A stretch of 64,000 nt of DNA from an uncultured Eubacterium sp. (GCA_947089855.1 CAMUML010000006.1:1-64000), one strand, 5' to 3'; positions 35,715-44,563 are shown, counted from the stretch's first letter. The notes: generated by a model from the letters alone, not told the origin. Numbers and translations: made by a program.

Positions 35715-35833
35715 GAAAAATGTAGGTTATTAACAAAATTTTACTTGTAAATTCGTTAAAAATTCCAGTATTTAAAGGCAGCATTCTGCGTTATAATGGG
35801 TGCATCATACTAATTTAAGGAGGTAATTTTATT

Positions 35834-36328
35834 ATGAAGCGTCTTACACGCAGTATGCTGGCTATTTTGCTTGCTGGCGTAGTTTCTTTTGCACCTGTAG
35901 CTTCCGTGTCAGACCAATCCCCAATAGCTACTGTTTCGGCCCATTCGGGGCGGACGGATAGCAACGGCGGACATCGCGATAATCGGAATGTAAGCGGCCT
36001 TGGCAGCTACCATTACCATTGCGGCGGGTATCCGCCACATTTACATGAAAATGGCGTATGCCCATATGCATCTGGGGCAAGCAGTTCCAGTAGCACAGAT
36101 GCTGTTGATGGAACTGCAGGCAGTTCGTCACAATCGAGTGCAGTAAGTAAGAATAAGATTAAAAAAGTGCAGAAACGGTTAAATAAACTGGGTTATCATT
36201 GCGGGACGCCGGATGGGGTTATGGGATCTAAGACAAAAAAGGCACTGAAAAGATTTCAAAAGGACAGTGGTTTAACGGTGGACGGCATTATCGGTAAAAA
36301 TACGTTGAGGGCTTTGAAGCTGTCCTAA
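35834..36328 (+). CDS. Secreted YHYH-motif protein with peptidoglycan-binding domain
   Basis: A 164-residue exported protein. A signal peptide (residues 1-38, ending around TVSAHS) is followed by a His-rich YHYH-type segment (HSGRTDSNGGHRDN ... GSYHYHCGGYPPHLHENG, about 38-74). A Ser-rich linker follows, then a C-terminal PG_binding_1 domain (about 108-164, KVQKRLNKLGYHCG and GIIGKNTLRALK). It probably binds the cell wall outside the membrane; the His/Cys segment could bind metal. RBS AAGGAGG. Stands alone, with TATAAT 30 bases upstream of that site and a terminator downstream. Confidence 0.88.
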   Translation: MKRLTRSMLAILLAGVVSFAPVASVSDQSPIATVSAHSGRTDSNGGHRDNRNVSGLGSYHYHCGGYPPHLHENGVCPYASGASSSSSTDAVDGTAGSSSQSSAVSKNKIKKVQKRLNKLGYHCGTPDGVMGSKTKKALKRFQKDSGLTVDGIIGKNTLRALKLS

Positions 36329-36387
36329 ATGGAAAAATGGTTTTGCACCACTGATTTAAATGTGAAAATAGTCTGATTGAACGTTTG

Positions 36388-36412
36388 GCCCTGCCGGAAG
36401 GCGGGGCTTTGT
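36388..36412 (+). terminator. Terminator after the YHYH protein gene
   Basis: GCCCTGCC (36388-36395) pairs with GGCGGGGC (36400-36407) with one G-T pair, followed by TTTG. The R1 fragment starts immediately after. Confidence 0.65.
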
Positions 36413-36445
36413 TACTATTCACGGCCTGGGGGCCGCTCATAGTAA
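36411..36445 (-). repeat. R1 fragment, one terminal hairpin only
   Basis: GTTACTATTCACGGCC ... GGCCGCTCATAGTAA matches the first 35 bases of reverse-oriented R1 copies. The remaining 110 bases are missing. As it stands it is a self-complementary hairpin. Confidence 0.8.
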
Positions 36446-36464
36446 GAATGATTTTTCAAATGGT

Positions 36465-36493
36465 TTGAGATATTTTTTTATTTATGCTAGAAT
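36465..36493 (+). promoter_or_regulatory. Probable promoter of the PHP gene
   Basis: TTGAGA (36465-36470) and TAGAAT (36488-36493) with a 17-base spacer, about 80 bases before the start. Confidence 0.55.
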
Positions 36494-36574
36494 ATAAAAA
36501 AGAATATGTTTGGCCATTCTACATAGTTGTCCAATTTGTATTTATTTTTTCTAAGCAGGCTAAAGGGGGTTAAA

Positions 36575-37240
36575 ATGAAAATAGAAATGCACGTCCACAC
36601 CAGCGAAGGAAGCCCCTGCGCACAGGTAGATGCAGAAAGTATGGTACAGGCATACCAAAAAGCTGGTTATGACGCAATCGTAGTCACAAACCATTATGAC
36701 CATGAGTTGTTAAAAGGTTTTGGGGAAACAGACAGCGAACAAATAGAACGATATTTGTTAGGTTACAGGAAAGCAAAAGCAGTGGAAGAAAAATATGGCA
36801 TACAAGTGATGCTGGGGATTGAGATCGGTTTGGTGCCAAATGCCGAAGAATATTTAATTTATGGGATTGACGAAGCATTCCTGTTTCAGTATCCGGGGCT
36901 ATGTTTTCGGAAGCAGGAAGAAATCTATAAGCTATGCCATTCGTATGGCGCCGCATTTTTCCAGGCCCATCCATTCCGGGAACCGTGCCGGCCGCAAAAT
37001 CCTGCATTTATGGACGGCGTAGAATATAATCAACGGCCAAACAGCGGCAACCATAACGAAAAGTTAACAATCTGGCTACAAGGCCATCCGGATTTGAAAC
37101 AGATCTCCGGCAGCGATAGCCATACATTGGGCCAGGTAGGGTTTGGCGGGATTGAAATTAGCCAGCCGGTGCATGATGTAAAAGAACTGGCGGCAATCAT
37201 AACGTGTACACAGGTGAAACTGATCCAGAACGGTCCCTAA
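36575..37240 (+). CDS. PHP-domain phosphoesterase
   Basis: A 221-residue metal-dependent phosphoesterase of the PHP family. HVHTSEGSPCA (residues 7-17) is motif I, VVTNHYDHE (about 36-44) motif II, an EIG Glu near 88 and a C-terminal SGSDSHTLGQVG motif with the last metal ligands. Substrates in the family range from histidinol phosphate to short nucleotides and are not predictable here. The start at 36575 follows AAAGGGGG; an upstream frame lacks a site. Stands alone, convergent with the ECF gene. Confidence 0.9.
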   Translation: MKIEMHVHTSEGSPCAQVDAESMVQAYQKAGYDAIVVTNHYDHELLKGFGETDSEQIERYLLGYRKAKAVEEKYGIQVMLGIEIGLVPNAEEYLIYGIDEAFLFQYPGLCFRKQEEIYKLCHSYGAAFFQAHPFREPCRPQNPAFMDGVEYNQRPNSGNHNEKLTIWLQGHPDLKQISGSDSHTLGQVGFGGIEISQPVHDVKELAAIITCTQVKLIQNGP

Positions 37241-37260
37241 AAAATTTGTGGAAGAAAGCC

Positions 37261-37779
37261 TTAGCTTTTTTCAATGCTTCTTTCGGCCAGCCTGATCGCA
37301 GAAATAACCGGTACGATCAGTAGCCCGCAGAAGAAATTGCTGACGCCATGTACAAAGTCCCAGGGCAGCCCGGCAATGATCCAGGCAACCATCCCTTGGA
37401 AACTGAGCCCAAATAAGATGGCCTGTGCTGGGGCATAGAGTGTCCCATATAGGAAACCGTGTATGGCGCAGACAGCCATATATATAATGGGTGCGAGTTT
37501 TTTTGGCATTTTTTTTGGCAAAAGCATCACTGCCCCCCATAGGACGGCCCATACATATAAATAAGGGATCCACCAGAATGCGAAGCCGCTGAACGCTCCG
37601 GTTAGCAATACAAACGTATAAATGGGGTATAATGCTTTTTTTCGGTAGACTACGGTAAATGCAATCGTAAATACGCCGAGCAGGTGGATATTTGGTACAA
37701 ACTCCATAATAACCTTAGAGGCATACATGACGACCCCAAGCATGGAAAAGACGGTGAGTTCTTTGGTTGTCAGTTTCAA
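37261..37779 (-). CDS. ECF transporter substrate-binding (S) component, probable corrinoid uptake
   Basis: A 172-residue integral membrane protein with about five to six hydrophobic segments and a basic N-terminus (MKLTTKELTVFSMLGVVMYASK), as in ECF S components. The start overlaps the stop of the DUF4430 lipoprotein gene by 4 bases. Both lie downstream of a cobalamin riboswitch, which points to cobalamin or a precursor as substrate. The shared energising module (EcfA, EcfA', EcfT) is not in the window. Substrate is inferred from the riboswitch and is not visible in the protein. Confidence 0.8.
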   Translation of the reverse strand: MKLTTKELTVFSMLGVVMYASKVIMEFVPNIHLLGVFTIAFTVVYRKKALYPIYTFVLLTGAFSGFAFWWIPYLYVWAVLWGAVMLLPKKMPKKLAPIIYMAVCAIHGFLYGTLYAPAQAILFGLSFQGMVAWIIAGLPWDFVHGVSNFFCGLLIVPVISAIRLAERSIEKS

Positions 37780-38225
37780 GCTTTTTCAACCTTAAAGGAA
37801 TAGTGGGAGCCTTCGGTAATTTCAGTGGAATCTACCCCGGTCTGTGCATATTCATCGTCGATATAAAACGCCCAATAGACACCGTCTTTATCGTAGTCTG
37901 CTGTAATGCCATTGACTGTTTTTACCAGGAGGCCGTACTCGCTTTCTTCCCCTTCGATCAGATCAAGTTCCTGTAACGCTTCCCCTACGGTTTCTTTGTC
38001 GGTGTGGATTTCGAATTCGGTTTCGCTTCCATCCTGGGCTACTACCGTAAAGGTAAATTGGGTACTGCCTTCCCCAAGTACGCCGCTTTCTTTTCCGGAG
38101 GCAGCCTCTTGGCCGCTGCCGGAACTGTTTTTGCCATTACAGCCTGTTGTAAGAAACGCCATAGCCACAATAAGCGTGATACAAAGTATGAATGACGGTA
38201 TTTTTTTTCTGCAATACGTGTTCAT
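37776..38225 (-). CDS. DUF4430 lipoprotein, probable corrinoid-binding
   Basis: A 149-residue lipoprotein: signal peptide with lipobox LTTGC (Cys29), a Gly/Ser linker, then a DUF4430 domain (about 55-147) with FTVVAQDGSETEFEIHTD and WAFYIDDEYAQTGVDS. DUF4430 resembles the C-terminal lobe of transcobalamin-type B12 binders. Gene start has AAAGGAG upstream. Its leader contains a cobalamin riboswitch, but nested repeats (38313-38571) now lie between the aptamer and the gene. Confidence 0.88.
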   Translation of the reverse strand: MNTYCRKKIPSFILCITLIVAMAFLTTGCNGKNSSGSGQEAASGKESGVLGEGSTQFTFTVVAQDGSETEFEIHTDKETVGEALQELDLIEGEESEYGLLVKTVNGITADYDKDGVYWAFYIDDEYAQTGVDSTEITEGSHYSFKVEKA

Positions 38226-38312
38226 ATTTTATGCTCCTTTGTTTTTGATTTCCTGTGCCTGTTTTTTCACGCTGGCACTCGCAGCTTCTATAGGGATGCT
38301 TATGCATACCTA

Positions 38313-38571
38313 AGGAACTGTCTCAAAATAACTTACCGTATCCCTTGTCTTTTTCTCCGATAGCACCACTGAAAAATCAGTTACATAACCCGCTATGCGC
38401 CTGATTTTTCAGTGGCACTCTCGAAGAAAAATCCTGCGGACTATCGGTAAGTTATACTGCACACCAGTTAAATTTACAGTATAACCTGACTGCAGACCGC
38501 CAGCCAGGCACTTTCTTAGTTATATTACTGTACAATCTGGCGGTTTGCAGTATATTTCGGGACAGTTCCTA
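38313..38571. repeat. R3 element, long copy, interrupted by R2
   Basis: Ends AGGAACTGTC (38313) and GACAGTTCCT (38571) are inverted repeats. Inside, CTTACCG pairs with CGGTAAG, and CCACTGAAAAATCAG pairs perfectly with CTGATTTTTCAGTGG. An R2 element (38455-38552) splits the right side. Without it the element would be 159 bases long. Confidence 0.85.
38455..38552 (-). repeat. R2 element nested in R3 (98 bp)
   Basis: Begins TACTGCACACCAG and ends CTGGCGGTTTGCAGTA, the reverse of the copy at 33674. It is flanked by TA (38453-38454 and 38553-38554). Removing it and one TA restores the R3 end as AAGTTATTTCGGGACAG, matching the R3 left end. This is direct evidence of insertion with a TA duplication. 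Confidence 0.93.
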
Positions 38572-38589
38572 ATTAGCAACACAGGATTA

Positions 38590-38812
38590 TGGCGGCCTGG
38601 GTTTTCCGGCTTGGCATCTGCCGCCCGGCCTTCTCAGGGCAGGTATTGCCCCAATGGCGTTTTCCGGATTGTGGCTTCCGGTTAGGGTAGCAGTTCCGTA
38701 CTGAATGAAAAAAATAATGATGGATACAGTACGGTTATATTTGTTTCCATGCCTTACGGCGACGGGCTCGCACAGGTGTTGCACCTGTTTCCCTGGGCAG
38801 CCAGACAGTTTA
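38590..38812 (-). promoter_or_regulatory. Cobalamin riboswitch aptamer
   Basis: On the minus strand the conserved core reads GGGAAACAGGTGCAACACC, then GCGAGCCCGTCGCCGTAA, then GCCACAATCCGGAAAACGCC. The B12 box reads AAGCCGGAAAACCCAGGCC at the end. The order and spacing fit the cobalamin (RF00174) consensus. It should repress the DUF4430 and ECF genes when B12 is plentiful. The expression platform would lie at 38570-38590 or beyond, where the R3 element begins. A long branch (38640-38740) holds the variable stem GTACTG/CAGTAC. Confidence 0.85.
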
Positions 38813-38891
38813 TTTTAATATGTTATGGGCATACAGTCAATAGGGGTTTTTGATGCACGATGCAGTTTAATCATGAAGGAGTACCCAATTT

Positions 38892-39809
38892 ATGGAAAGG
38901 TTATTCACATTACAGGTTACTATTTTTTTGCTTGTTGCAGCCGGATTTGGGCTGAAAAGGGCGCGTATGGTTGGGCCGCAGGGCCAAAAGAATCTTACTG
39001 ATATAGTTATTTATGTTGTTTTGCCCTGCAATATTGTAAAAGCGTTTCAGTCGGGTGCTTCCAATGAGGGCGTTTCTGCTTATCTGGGGATTTTTTTGCT
39101 GTCCCTTTTTATACAGGCAATGTGTGTTTTATATGGCAAGGTGGTTTTTCGCAAGGAGCCGGAAGGGAGGAGGAAATGCCTGGAATACGGGACGATCTGT
39201 TCCAATGCCGGTTTTTTGGGGAACCCGGTTGCCGAAGGGGTGTATGGGGCGCAGGGGCTAGTCCTGGCCAGCATTTATTTAATCCCGCAGCGGATTATGA
39301 TGTGGTCGTTTGGCATTGCCATTTTTACGGATACGAAGGATTTTAAAAAGACCTTAGCCAAGGTGGCGACCCACCCTTGCATCCTTGCTTGTATTTTGGG
39401 GATTTTTCTGATGTTTACGGGGGTGCCGCTCCCGGCTGCTTTGGAGGGGACGGTTACGGCGTTAGGAAATTGCAACACGGCAATGTCTATGATGGTCATT
39501 GGAATGATATTAGAGGAAATTGAACGCAAAGATTTTTGGAACTGGGCAATTGCCAAATATACGCTGCACCGGCTGGTCATTATTCCTGGGATTGTTTATC
39601 TGGTATGCTTGTTTTTGCCGGTCAGTGAAATGGTTTTTGGATCCAGCGTGCTTTTGGCAGCGATGCCTGCGGGGGCAACGACCAGTATACTTGCAGAGAA
39701 ATATGGGATGGAGCCGGAATTTGCTACAAAAATGGTTATATTTTCTACGCTGCTGTCATTGCCTACGGTTTGTTTATGGGGAATGGCAATTTCCTGGCGT
39801 TTCCATTGA
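38892..39809 (+). CDS. AEC (auxin efflux carrier) family transporter
   Basis: A 305-residue membrane protein with about ten hydrophobic segments in two halves. Family-typical stretches are VLPCNIVKAFQSG (about 38-50), CSNAGFLGNPVAEGVYG (about 101-117) and MSMMVIGMILEEIERKDFW in the second half. AEC members export or exchange small organic acids and related compounds; the substrate cannot be told. The start follows GAAGGAGT. Divergent from the B12-regulated genes, with no partner gene in the same direction. Confidence 0.92.
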   Translation: MERLFTLQVTIFLLVAAGFGLKRARMVGPQGQKNLTDIVIYVVLPCNIVKAFQSGASNEGVSAYLGIFLLSLFIQAMCVLYGKVVFRKEPEGRRKCLEYGTICSNAGFLGNPVAEGVYGAQGLVLASIYLIPQRIMMWSFGIAIFTDTKDFKKTLAKVATHPCILACILGIFLMFTGVPLPAALEGTVTALGNCNTAMSMMVIGMILEEIERKDFWNWAIAKYTLHRLVIIPGIVYLVCLFLPVSEMVFGSSVLLAAMPAGATTSILAEKYGMEPEFATKMVIFSTLLSLPTVCLWGMAISWRFH

Positions 39810-39927
39810 GGTTTGGGGCAGGCCACAATGTAAGACCCTATCTGAACGGTTACGCTTAAGTAAATGACATTGTGATCTGAACGGTTACAATGTTTTGAAA
39901 AATTTCCATATAATATAAAAAATGTCA

Positions 39928-39956
39928 TTGATTACTGTGGCGGGTAATGGTATAAT
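39928..39956 (+). promoter_or_regulatory. Promoter of the chemoreceptor gene
   Basis: TTGATT (39928-39933) and TATAAT (39951-39956) are 17 bases apart, about 50 bases before the start. No sigma-28 type motility promoter is visible. A repeated ATCTGAACGGTTAC-like stretch (39840-39890) lies upstream. Confidence 0.65.
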
Positions 39957-40008
39957 TGCCACATTGCACAGATATTAATAATAAAACTTATCGTTAAGGG
40001 GAACCATT

Positions 40009-41883
40009 ATGAAGAAAATATTTACTAGAAGCCTTTGCCTGTGTATGGCTATTGCATTGATTATCAATATTGCAGTAGTGGTATGTATCCAGATATTTGT
40101 TTCACAGCGGAATAAGAATGCAGACAGTTATGAAAGCCTGGCATCTGTAAAAGAACGGATTGCACAAAATGCAGAAAATATCGCAGAATTAACGGAGACG
40201 GTGGGGGAGAATAACCTGGCGAAAACGAGGGCTTTTGCGGATATGCTGGCGTCAGACAGCAGTATTTTGGAGGATAATGAAAAGTTAAAAGAGATTGAAG
40301 AGCGGCTTATGGTCAATGAGCTGCATGTGATAGATGAAAAAGGGATCATTATACAGAGCAATATTAGCGATTACATAGGGTTTGATATGAACAGCGGGGA
40401 GCAATCGGCTGCTTTTATGCCGATCGTCGACGATCCGTCTTTGGAAATTGTACAGGAGCCGCAGGTAAATGCATCCAAAGGCATTGTAATGCAGTATATC
40501 GGGGTTGCCAGAAAAGATGCGCCAGGGCTTGTGCAGGTCGGCATCCGTCCGGAAGTACTGGAAAATATGCTTGCAGGGACGCAGATCGATGTTGTATTAA
40601 AAGGGATAGAATTTGGGGAAGACGGATATATTTATGCAGTAGATACTGCAACTGGCGAGGTTTTGGCGCACCCGGACGAAAAAATGGTTGGGGTTTCGGC
40701 ACAGGAAGCCGGCATACCGCTGAAAACCGGGAAAGGTGCTGCAAACATAAACGGTGTCAGCGGGCGGTATGTTGCCGAGGAATGTGAGGGCATGTATATC
40801 GGCACCTTCCTGCCATCGTCAGAATATTACCTGTCCCAAGCTGGGCAGACGGTTATAATGGTTTTAAGTATCTGCCTGGTCTTTCTTGTGCTTTTATATG
40901 TGATTAATAGAATGCTTGACCAGAAAATTGTCCGTGGTATACAAAATATTATGGAGTCGGTAAAGAAAATATCCGAAGGCGATTTTGGGATTACAGTAGA
41001 CGAGCAGGGGACGCCGGAATTTTCTATGTTGAGCAGCAGCGTCAATAAAATGGTAGAATCCATATGCCAAAATATTAAGGAAAATGAAGCGTTGATCGTC
41101 AGGCAGAAAGAAGATATGGCGAATAACCTGAACCTGATAAAAAATATCAAGACGGTCTGCTCCAATCTTGACGGTGTGTCGCAGGAAACATTGACGACGG
41201 CCGACGCCATTCAAAACGGTACCAACGAGCAGGAGCAGGCGGTTAAAAATCTGGGCCAGGTTATGGATAACCTTGTGCACGAGCTGAATATGAGCGCTGG
41301 TGTATCCCAAAATGCAGCAGCGGCAGCATTGGCAGCGGCACAAAAAATTGAAGCGACCGGGATGCAGATGGAAACACTGGAGGCAGCGATTGAGAGGATC
41401 AGCGATATGTCAGCTGAAATCGAAGAGATTATCGGGGAAATCAATTCCATTGCCCAGCAGACCAATATGCTTTCTTTAAACGCTTCCATCGAAGCCGCCA
41501 GGGTAGGCGAATCCGGCAAGGGGTTTGCCGTGGTAGCTACGCAGGTAGGCGACCTTGCAGCGCGCAGCGCCCAGGCTGCTAGGCAGACAAGCGAGCTGAT
41601 TATGAATTCTATCCATGCAGTAGAGGAAGGCCGCCTGATAACGAAAAAAACGGCGGAGGAATTTGCGTCTGTAGTTGCAGAAATGGAAGAAACAAGCAGC
41701 AGTGTAAAACAAATTACAAGTATGGTAAAACAAAATGTAGATACCGTAACCAAGGCTGTTGAAGGGTTGGATGCTATTACTAATGTTGTGGAAAAGAACG
41801 TCCAGATTTCTCAAAACAGCAAAGCGGTTTCAGAACATATGGCGGATGAGGCAGGCAAGCTCCTGGAATTAGTGGAAAATTGA
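40009..41883 (+). CDS. Methyl-accepting chemotaxis protein
   Basis: A 624-residue chemoreceptor. An N-terminal membrane helix (about 9-29), a periplasmic-type Cache-like sensor region (about 35-275, with [13 protein letters not shown] and [21 protein letters not shown]), a second helix (about 280-303), a HAMP domain (about 303-355) and a cytoplasmic signalling domain. The highly conserved hairpin tip reads [34 protein letters not shown] (in part). No che genes lie nearby, so the signalling partners are elsewhere. The ligand is unknown; dCache-type sensors often bind amino acids or other small molecules. Confidence 0.95.
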   Translation: MKKIFTRSLCLCMAIALIINIAVVVCIQIFVSQRNKNADSYESLASVKERIAQNAENIAELTETVGENNLAKTRAFADMLASDSSILEDNEKLKEIEERLMVNELHVIDEKGIIIQSNISDYIGFDMNSGEQSAAFMPIVDDPSLEIVQEPQVNASKGIVMQYIGVARKDAPGLVQVGIRPEVLENMLAGTQIDVVLKGIEFGEDGYIYAVDTATGEVLAHPDEKMVGVSAQEAGIPLKTGKGAANINGVSGRYVAEECEGMYIGTFLPSSEYYLSQAGQTVIMVLSICLVFLVLLYVINRMLDQKIVRGIQNIMESVKKISEGDFGITVDEQGTPEFSMLSSSVNKMVESICQNIKENEALIVRQKEDMANNLNLIKNIKTVCSNLDGVSQETLTTADAIQNGTNEQEQAVKNLGQVMDNLVHELNMSAGVSQNAAAAALAAAQKIEATGMQMETLEAAIERISDMSAEIEEIIGEINSIAQQTNMLSLNASIEAARVGESGKGFAVVATQVGDLAARSAQAARQTSELIMNSIHAVEEGRLITKKTAEEFASVVAEMEETSSSVKQITSMVKQNVDTVTKAVEGLDAITNVVEKNVQISQNSKAVSEHMADEAGKLLELVEN

Positions 41884-41901
41884 TATTGGAGGTTGTGTGG
41901 G

Positions 41902-41948
41902 AAAAACGGATTCAGAAAACAGGGTAGATTGTTTCTGGATCCGTTTTT
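41902..41948 (+). terminator. Terminator of the chemoreceptor gene
   Basis: AAAAACGGATTCAGAAA (from 41902) pairs with TTTCTGGATCCGTTTTT (to 41948) with one mismatch, ending in a T-rich run. Confidence 0.88.
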
Positions 41949-41998
41949 CTGGAATGGGAAGCCCGAAGCATTCTGGTATAGGAGTAAGCAGCCGTCAT

Positions 41999-42142
41999 GT
42001 TACTATTCACGGGCCAGGAATGCGCATAAACTACGCATTCCGTGAGGACATGATTCAGGAGTGAGGGGCGGTTTTGCGAAGCAAACTTCCAATATCGCCC
42101 CGAATGGTTACTATGAACGGCCCCCAGGCCGTGAATAGTAAC
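41999..42142 (+). repeat. R1 element, full copy (144 bp)
   Basis: Reads GTTACTATTCACGGGCC ... GGCCGTGAATAGTAAC in the same orientation as the copy at 5926. Flanks GCCGTCAT and GCCGCCAT differ by one base, consistent with an 8-bp target duplication. Together with the terminator and a promoter it explains the 383-base gap. Confidence 0.92.
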
Positions 42143-42181
42143 GCCGCCATTACCCGGCGGCCGCACTGCCGCAAAAAAATA

Positions 42182-42210
42182 TTGACAAAACATTAAAGTT
42201 TGATGAAAAT
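42182..42210 (+). promoter_or_regulatory. Possible promoter of the beta-helix gene
   Basis: TTGACA (42182-42187) and GAAAAT (42205-42210) with a 17-base spacer, 57 bases before the start. Confidence 0.4.
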
Positions 42211-42266
42211 AGTTATTGGGTTCAATTTCCAATAGTAGAAAATTCAGAAGGGTAGAGGAGGAAATC

Positions 42267-43379
42267 ATGGCAAAAATAAAGAATTTGATGAGCGTTATAT
42301 GTTTTATGGCAGCACTGGTATTTTGGGGAACGCTGCATGTCCAGGCAGCTGTCATAGAGCCTACCGGGGATAAAGAGGGCAAACAGGATTTGCGCAATAT
42401 TTGGAGCGCGTTGGAAGAGGATGGGGAGGTGCGTTTAAAAAGCGGGGAGACGTATTATATCGTAAAGCCGATTGTGCTTCATAGCAATCAAACCATTATC
42501 GCAAACGGCGCAACGATTGTCTGCCTGCAAGGCGCTTTCCGCAGCGATGCCCCTACAAAGGTTAATTATGGTTCCATAAAAAATGTTACAGTAGATGGCG
42601 GGACGTGGAAACATGCCAGTAAAGAAGGGCTGCGTGGTTCTATGGTGATGTTTTGCCACGGGCAGAAGATCACCATAAAAAATCTGGATGTTTCCTGCCA
42701 TTATACCGGACATGCCATTGAATTAATTGCGGTCAAAGATGTGGTGGTTGACAACTGCAAAGTGAAGGCGTTAGGGGGCGGCACTACCGATTGGGATTGC
42801 CATGAGGAACAGATCCAGATTGATATTGCAGCGCCGGAAACAGCGCCTAAGGTAGCAGCAGCTGGGCAGCAGTTTGTAAAGGGCCAGACTTGTGAAAATA
42901 TTACGGTAAAAAATTGTACAGTTACGGGATCGCGGGGGATCTGCGCCAATTTTACAAAAACAAATAATGGAAAATTTTTAAATAAGTTCCATAAAAATAT
43001 TGTAATTAAAAATAACCGGATCGAAGGGTATACAGCTGAGGCACTTTCGCTGTTTAATGTGATTGGGGCGGTTGTCGAAGGCAACCAGATCGTTACCCGC
43101 CGCAGCGCGATGGATGCTTATTCAGTCGGACTGCATATTGCAATGTTTGGCAAGGCGCCGGCTGCAATGAAAAAGGCTGTTGTACAGGTTAAAAATAACG
43201 TGGTAAAAGGCGGAAGGCAGGGGCTGCTTGTCTACTCCCATGCTTCGACGAAGTTTGGAAAGGTAGTCGCACAGAAAAATAAATTTTATGCGAAAAACGG
43301 TAAGGAGGAAGCGTGCCATGCAGATACGGGTTCTGCCAGCGAGGTTATTCTTTCTGGGAATTCCAAGCATACATGGTAA
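42267..43379 (+). CDS. Secreted right-handed beta-helix protein
   Basis: A 370-residue exported protein. A signal peptide (about 1-27, ending HVQAA) is followed by a parallel beta-helix of repeating short strands such as ITIKNLDVS, VVVDNCKV, ITVKNCTV, IVIKNNRIEGY and VVEGNQIV. This is the fold of pectate lyase-like and other carbohydrate-active proteins. No catalytic triad for a known lyase is evident. The start follows GAGGAGGAAA. It lies 33 bases before a polysaccharide pyruvyl transferase gene, which suggests a role with surface or extracellular polysaccharide. Confidence 0.8.
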   Translation: MAKIKNLMSVICFMAALVFWGTLHVQAAVIEPTGDKEGKQDLRNIWSALEEDGEVRLKSGETYYIVKPIVLHSNQTIIANGATIVCLQGAFRSDAPTKVNYGSIKNVTVDGGTWKHASKEGLRGSMVMFCHGQKITIKNLDVSCHYTGHAIELIAVKDVVVDNCKVKALGGGTTDWDCHEEQIQIDIAAPETAPKVAAAGQQFVKGQTCENITVKNCTVTGSRGICANFTKTNNGKFLNKFHKNIVIKNNRIEGYTAEALSLFNVIGAVVEGNQIVTRRSAMDAYSVGLHIAMFGKAPAAMKKAVVQVKNNVVKGGRQGLLVYSHASTKFGKVVAQKNKFYAKNGKEEACHADTGSASEVILSGNSKHTW

Positions 43380-43412
43380 TGGGGTTAAAAATGCTTCGGG
43401 GCAGGAGGTTAC

Positions 43413-44465
43413 ATGAAACCAGAAAAAGAAATTCTAGTGTTTAGCAGGATGCATATTACAAATTATGGGGATCCAATCATTGGGGACTGCTGCAAATATT
43501 TGATCGAGAAAACGGCGAAAGAAGCCGGTAAAGAGGTTAGGGTAACACTGGCGGACGTTTATGAAGAAGATACGGAAGTTTTAAAAAGATGCCTGCAGGG
43601 GAAAGATGCAGTTGTATTCCCCGGCGGAGGGCTGAATTCGATTAAATTTAACCGCAGGCTGTTGGAGATATTTGAACTGATAGAACAGCAGGATGGCTTG
43701 GAAGTGTTTTTTAATGCAGTTGGGATTGACCGCATGAATCCGAAACCCAAAAATGCTACGTTGCTTACTAGGATGTTCAAAAAAAAGCAGGTACTCCAGG
43801 TTACAACCAGAGGGGATTACCAGCAGCTGCTTAAGTATATCAAAAAGCCAAAACGGTATGAGCCAAAGCTGGTCTTTGACCCTGCTATCTGGGCAGATGA
43901 AGCCTACCATATCAGAAAAAAGCCAGGTGCGAAAAAGATTGGCATCGGCGTTATCCGTCCGGAAATTTATGAGGCGAACGGAAATGAAGTTTCCATCGAG
44001 GATGTGTTTGCGATGTATATCCATATTATCCAGGAACTGGAACGCCGGGGGTTTACGTGGGAGCTTTTTACAAACGGCATGGCAAAGGATGCTTCTTTTG
44101 GGAAGGAGATCTTAGCCCGCCTTGGGTTGCCAAAGTGGCGCTATATGAAACGTAATGTAAAAAGCGGCCGCGGCCTGGTAAAACGCATTGCAGGTTACCA
44201 GGGGGTCATCGCATCCAGGCTCCATGCAAATATTCTGGCGACTTCATTGCGTATCCCGTCCGTTGGGCTGGTATGGAATGATAAAATGAACTTGTTTGCG
44301 CAGGCGATTGGACAGCAGGAGCGTTATATCAACGGGGAAAAATTGCAGGATGCACCTTACATTGTACATCAGCTGGAACAGGCCCTTCAGGATGGGTATG
44401 AAGAGCAGGCCATTTTGAAACTGAAAGAAGTGACTGTAGGTACAATTAAAAATATTTTTTTATAA
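43413..44465 (+). CDS. Polysaccharide pyruvyl transferase family protein
   Basis: A 350-residue enzyme of the pyruvyl transferase family (CsaB/WcaK-like), which transfers pyruvate from phosphoenolpyruvate to sugar residues of surface polymers. Seen are an N-terminal NYGDPIIGDCCKYLIEK motif, VVFPGGGLNSIKFNRR (about 70-85), IGIGVIRPEIYEANG in the second Rossmann half, and the C-terminal IASRLHANILATSLRIPSVGL (about 268-288), whose His is conserved. RBS GGAGGTT. It follows the beta-helix gene closely. A glycosyltransferase-like fold of the same family could also be meant. Confidence 0.88.
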   Translation: MKPEKEILVFSRMHITNYGDPIIGDCCKYLIEKTAKEAGKEVRVTLADVYEEDTEVLKRCLQGKDAVVFPGGGLNSIKFNRRLLEIFELIEQQDGLEVFFNAVGIDRMNPKPKNATLLTRMFKKKQVLQVTTRGDYQQLLKYIKKPKRYEPKLVFDPAIWADEAYHIRKKPGAKKIGIGVIRPEIYEANGNEVSIEDVFAMYIHIIQELERRGFTWELFTNGMAKDASFGKEILARLGLPKWRYMKRNVKSGRGLVKRIAGYQGVIASRLHANILATSLRIPSVGLVWNDKMNLFAQAIGQQERYINGEKLQDAPYIVHQLEQALQDGYEEQAILKLKEVTVGTIKNIFL

Positions 44466-44563
44466 AAATCATATAAATTATGGAATTAGTACTGGAATAA
44501 ATAATAAATGAATGGTATAATCAGGACATCAGATGACGGAAAGTCAGTAGGTGGGGTGATTAT

